A stretch of DNA of 16,831 bases from Rickettsiales bacterium (GTDB taxonomy: Bacteria > Pseudomonadota > Alphaproteobacteria > Rickettsiales > UBA1997): the NCBI GenBank assembly GCA_031283795.1, contig JAITBB010000089.1, forward strand, positions 1 to 16,831, in the 5' to 3' direction. The position numbers were made by a program, and so were the translations under genes. Under the pieces are notes generated by a model. The model was not told where the DNA came from. It saw only the letters and a program-made list of their open reading frames with translations, and made no database searches. Shown here in pieces: positions 14,367 through 16,831 of the stretch (the first letter of the stretch is position 1; the number at the start of each line of letters is the position of its first letter).

Positions 14367-14748
14367 AACAGGCGGCAACTCCGCAGACAATTTCAGGCTA
14401 CGCCGATCCTCCAGACTAAAAGATGTGCTGAACGAGATTCTATCCAAAAGCGAGTTCTTCCTAGAGAACAGACGAATCTTTGTCAGCGCCCTACAGGTTG
14501 AGATGAGTAGAGACCTAGGTAGCGCGAAAGTTTTTGTGGATATTTTTGGACTCAACCGGGAAAATCAAGAGAATCTTCTAAAGAAGTTAAATGGTGAGTT
14601 TGCCAGACAAATTAGAGGGATTGTAGCCGGAAAGATTAGAGCAAGACTTGTTCCAACAATATTATTTTGTCGCTCCGCCGGGGACGGAAGAGAGAAGAGG
14701 GTTCTAGAGCTCATAGAGAAACATAGAGAGGAGCCAGGTGCGCAATAG
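14350..14748 (+). CDS. rbfA: 30S ribosome-binding factor A
   Basis: Small KH-type protein that binds the 30S subunit and helps mature the 5' end of 16S rRNA. In the 132-aa product SSRLKDVLNEILSKSEFF gives the N-terminal helix, then ALQVEMSRDLGSAKVFVDIFG (family VEVSPDLSxAKVYVS), LNGEFARQIRGIVAGKIRARLVP and ILFCRSAGD, the usual LRxxPxLxF core. ATG at 14350 with AGGA 9 nt upstream, overlapping the previous gene by 17 nt. It overlaps the following dciA by 11 nt. A basic, Ser/Asn-rich N-terminal extension of about 15 residues precedes the domain. Confidence 0.92.
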   Translation: MRANPRTGGNSADNFRLRRSSRLKDVLNEILSKSEFFLENRRIFVSALQVEMSRDLGSAKVFVDIFGLNRENQENLLKKLNGEFARQIRGIVAGKIRARLVPTILFCRSAGDGREKRVLELIEKHREEPGAQ

Positions 14749-15238
14749 TTCTTCCGCCGACGGTAGATACACAAGTCTGTCCAGTTCAGCAAAAAAGCTT
14801 CTAGAGCCAATCATCGGTGATCCAAAATATCGGATTATTCACAGCATACTGACGAATTGGAGAAGCATAGTCGACGAGAAGTATCGAAACTACTGCGCCT
14901 TTGAGAGAATAACCGTTGACAGATCCGGCCAATTCGGCACCATCCATCTGATTAGCTATAATTCATCTGCCTCATTCTACCTGAGCAGCAGTGGCCAGTA
15001 TCTCCTGGACAAAATAAACTCCGTTCTAGGCAGGGAACTGGTAGTAAAAATACTAGTCAAAGAAATACCAACCGCCATAAAATTAAACCCAGGTGATGGC
15101 AGACAGAGAGTCAGAGGAATACAGAATACTCCCAAAGGGAATGCCACTCCGGCAAGTGATAACCTACTCAGAGATTCTCTAGAGGAACTTGAAAAATGCT
15201 TCCGGGCTAGCGCAGAGAGTTCATCTCCCATCAACTAG
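14738..15238 (+). CDS. dciA: DciA-like (DUF721) protein, replicative helicase loader/operator candidate
   Basis: 166 aa. The N-terminal part SSSAKKLLEPIIGDP, then TNWRSIVDEKYRNYCAFERI, and INSVLGRELVVKILVKEI at about 95-112 follow the alphaproteobacterial DUF721 pattern (W..IVG..., beta strands, then INxxLG...V). DciA family proteins act with DnaB in replication initiation where DnaC or DnaI is absent. The C-terminal 50 residues are polar and low-complexity. The GTG start at 14738 overlaps the rbfA stop by 11 nt and has GAGGAG just upstream. The 3' end overlaps the convergent flavoprotein gene by 18 nt. Confidence 0.82.
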   Translation: MRNSSSADGRYTSLSSSAKKLLEPIIGDPKYRIIHSILTNWRSIVDEKYRNYCAFERITVDRSGQFGTIHLISYNSSASFYLSSSGQYLLDKINSVLGRELVVKILVKEIPTAIKLNPGDGRQRVRGIQNTPKGNATPASDNLLRDSLEELEKCFRASAESSSPIN

Positions 15239-16621
15239 GGCATCCACTAGCTCACCAATGGTCGGTATGTGGCCATCCCTATACATGGGATCGGAACTAA
15301 ATCTATAGGCTTCGCTACCGGCAAAATACAGCTGTTTACCTATATTCTCATTATTTTTTGCGTTCTGCAGTGCCCTCTGGATGCACATCTTTCTAAAATC
15401 CGGAAGTCTCCCGGTACTATGAATTTCCGATGACTGGTTCCAGCAGCTAAACTGACATTGGCTCAGACAGCCACAGCATCCACGCATATCTCTCTTTAGC
15501 TTCTCAAACTCATCGGGCCGGAGAAAGAGGACCGTTCTATCCGGAGTTCTCACAATCTCACTGTAGTCGCCATTGAACCATCTATTGCTGATCTCCAGAT
15601 CAGCCTCATGGATGAACACAGTGCTACCATTTGTTATCCTAAGACCTGAGCTGAATTCACCGTTCTGCACATCAGAATAGCCTATCTGCCTAGTGCCCCT
15701 ATCATACAGTTCCCTCAGGAAATCATTATCTATTGCCGAAGAATAGAAGCCCGTTGGGCTAAAGCTATTGGTCTTTATGTCCTCCGGTTTCAAGTCCAGC
15801 AGTTTTCTCTTCCACTCATCAGAAATTGGGCTCTCCTTCGTGAGGATTGGTCTAGTGCCAAACTGAAAGGCCACATTGCCGATATCCGGACTATCTAAAT
15901 ATTTTTCATACTCCCCGATGTTCCAAACCCCACCAGCTATAACTATAAACATATTCTCTAGACCAGCCTCATCCATAAACCCCCGGAGTTCCTTTACCCT
16001 TCCATAGGTATCACCCCTGACAGCGGGGTTCTCACTATTCGACAGGCCATTATGGCCACCAGCCCTCCAGGGACACTCATATATTACAGCGCCAAGCCAT
16101 TCTCTAGTTCTCTCAAAACTCTTCTTCCAGAGTATTCGGAAGGCTCGCATAGAGGAAATTATAGGAAAATAGTTTATTTTGAATTTGGCACATATGTCTC
16201 CCAGTCTATAGGGTAGACCAGCTCCACAGGCCACCCCATGCACAATCCCCTTCAACTTTGACAGCGCACCATTAAGTATTTTCTCAGTTCCACCCATTTC
16301 CCATAGAACATTCACATGGATTCTTCCTAGATTTGAGGCCATATCTCTAGCAAATTTAGCATGCGATATTATTCCATTTATTGAATTCTGTATCATTTCA
16401 ACATGCCTCTCCAGTCTAGACTTAGCTCTGAGAAGAATTCTTATGGTTTTACCATTCTTATCGATTATATCAGGATTAACTCCAGAAAAGGTACCCACAC
16501 AATCATTAAGGGCGAAGCTACCCGCGGTCAACCCCGTAGATATCCCTATTCCCTTTCCCCCCTCGAATATCGGAAGGAGCCTTTTGGTGCCGATTACAAA
16601 CTCCTTTAGGTTTTTTAGCAT
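15221..16621 (-). CDS. Nitronate monooxygenase / 2-nitropropane dioxygenase-family FMN protein
   Basis: 466 aa from the ATG at 16621; an in-frame TTG at 16639 adds six residues, but the family N-terminus fits the ATG (LKEFVIGTKRLLPIFEGGKG, compare family IIQGGMGxGVS). A TIM-barrel FMN enzyme of this group oxidises nitronates, although the physiological substrate is often unknown. The active-site segment reads YECPWRAGGHNGLSN, with the conserved histidine at residue 180, and FIVIAGGVWN is the later phosphate-binding GG region. The C-terminus carries the Cys-rich CCGCLSQCQFSCWNQ and FRKMCIQRALQNA, then YFAGSEAYRFSSDPMYRDG and PTIGELVDAL, typical of the alphaproteobacterial subfamily. The N-terminal EGGKG departs from the usual QGG(M)G. 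No Shine-Dalgarno is visible. The gene stands alone and converges on dciA. Confidence 0.85.
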   Translation of the reverse strand: MLKNLKEFVIGTKRLLPIFEGGKGIGISTGLTAGSFALNDCVGTFSGVNPDIIDKNGKTIRILLRAKSRLERHVEMIQNSINGIISHAKFARDMASNLGRIHVNVLWEMGGTEKILNGALSKLKGIVHGVACGAGLPYRLGDICAKFKINYFPIISSMRAFRILWKKSFERTREWLGAVIYECPWRAGGHNGLSNSENPAVRGDTYGRVKELRGFMDEAGLENMFIVIAGGVWNIGEYEKYLDSPDIGNVAFQFGTRPILTKESPISDEWKRKLLDLKPEDIKTNSFSPTGFYSSAIDNDFLRELYDRGTRQIGYSDVQNGEFSSGLRITNGSTVFIHEADLEISNRWFNGDYSEIVRTPDRTVLFLRPDEFEKLKRDMRGCCGCLSQCQFSCWNQSSEIHSTGRLPDFRKMCIQRALQNAKNNENIGKQLYFAGSEAYRFSSDPMYRDGHIPTIGELVDALVDGR

Positions 16622-16651
16622 ATAAAAATGGTGCGTCAATGGGGGTGGATG

Positions 16652-16667
16652 ATAATTCGAAAATTAT
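16652..16667. repeat. Short AT-rich inverted repeat upstream of the flavoprotein gene
   Basis: ATAATT-CGAA-AATTAT is a perfect 6-bp stem with a 4-nt loop, 31 nt upstream of the nitronate monooxygenase ATG. It may be an operator or part of the promoter; on the plus strand it is followed by a short T run. Confidence 0.3.
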
Positions 16668-16766
16668 TTTTGTACAGAGAAATTAATACCCTAGTACCCC
16701 AGCATTTACCCAACATCCCATTTAGATCGCTATACATTAGTCCAGGGCCCTCGAACAGGCAAAATT

Positions 16767-16811
16767 ATGTGGCTAACGATCGCCGGCAGGAGTTATACGG
16801 GTTAACCACAT
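16767..16811. repeat. Imperfect 11-bp inverted repeat near the right window edge
   Basis: ATGTGGCTAAC (16767-16777) and GTTAACCACAT (16801-16811) pair in 10 of 11 positions around a 23-nt loop. A direct repeat ATACGG (16795-16800, 16810-16815) overlaps it. No T tract follows, and no tRNA fold fits. The stretch 16640-16831 otherwise shows no convincing gene; it may be the control region of a gene beyond the window. Confidence 0.4.
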
Positions 16812-16831
16812 ACGGATGAGGCAGACAAGAC

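Noticed and set aside
14118..14555. 145-codon minus-strand frame across the regulator and rbfA genes
   Set aside because: Antisense shadow; both sense genes have clear family motifs and coupled overlaps.
16628..16819. 63-codon plus-strand frame at the right edge
   Set aside because: No ribosome site, overlaps the 5' end of the flavoprotein gene region, unusual composition for a protein (many Arg from CGC/CGG unlike the rest of the window).
16740..16831. tRNA or tmRNA end suggested by the TTCGA word on the minus strand and the inverted repeat
   Set aside because: No T-arm or acceptor stem pairs correctly and no CCA end is placed as expected.
1..16831. CRISPR array, insertion sequence or prophage
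   Set aside because: No regularly spaced repeats, no transposase or integrase motifs and no terminal repeat/target duplication pairs were seen.

Overview
The window looks like a chromosome segment of a host-associated alphaproteobacterium, most likely Rickettsiales- or Holosporales-like; this is inferred from the proteins, not from any database search. Pointers are the alphaproteobacterial type of nitronate monooxygenase, a DciA/DUF721 protein, a winged-helix protein with a decayed receiver domain next to pgpA, a BirA without a DNA-binding domain, near-exclusive use of AGA/AGG for arginine, and a DNA polymerase I whose proofreading site has decayed. GC is roughly mid-40s percent by eye, with an AT-richer part around 6.1-9.3 kb. 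The tetranucleotide CTAG, rare in most bacteria, is common here.

Layout. 1-1146 (+): the C-terminal half of the ferrous iron transporter FeoB, cut by the window edge. 1251-3203 (-): a UvrD/Rep-type helicase, and 3393-6134 (-): DNA polymerase I, possibly one repair/replication transcription unit. 6135-6496: a 362-bp AT-rich divergent intergenic region with a cluster of GTTGA/TCAAC words and a promoter-like sequence. 6497-7207 (+): biotin-protein ligase. 7251-11743 (+): the least familiar part, with a strong promoter followed by a secreted MORN-repeat protein carrying a cysteine-protease-like Cys box, a possibly decayed C-terminal remnant, a three-helix membrane protein with a long charged tail, a membrane-anchored parvulin-type PPIase, and a small secreted Ser/Thr-rich protein. 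11780-13006 (-): an MFS transporter. 13152-15238 (+): a compact, partly overlapping operon of pgpA, a winged-helix regulator, rbfA and dciA. 15221-16621 (-): a nitronate monooxygenase-family flavoprotein, converging on dciA with an 18-nt overlap. 16640-16831 has no convincing gene but holds inverted repeats.

How the genes work together. Most are housekeeping: iron uptake, DNA repair and replication, biotin attachment, phosphatidylglycerol synthesis, ribosome maturation and helicase loading. The best candidate for undescribed biology is 7.3-11.7 kb, where four genes run in one direction and all four products appear to be exported or membrane-bound. A set of envelope or secreted proteins assembled together, with the PPIase as folding helper, is a reasonable hypothesis, but only the gene layout and the targeting signals support it directly.
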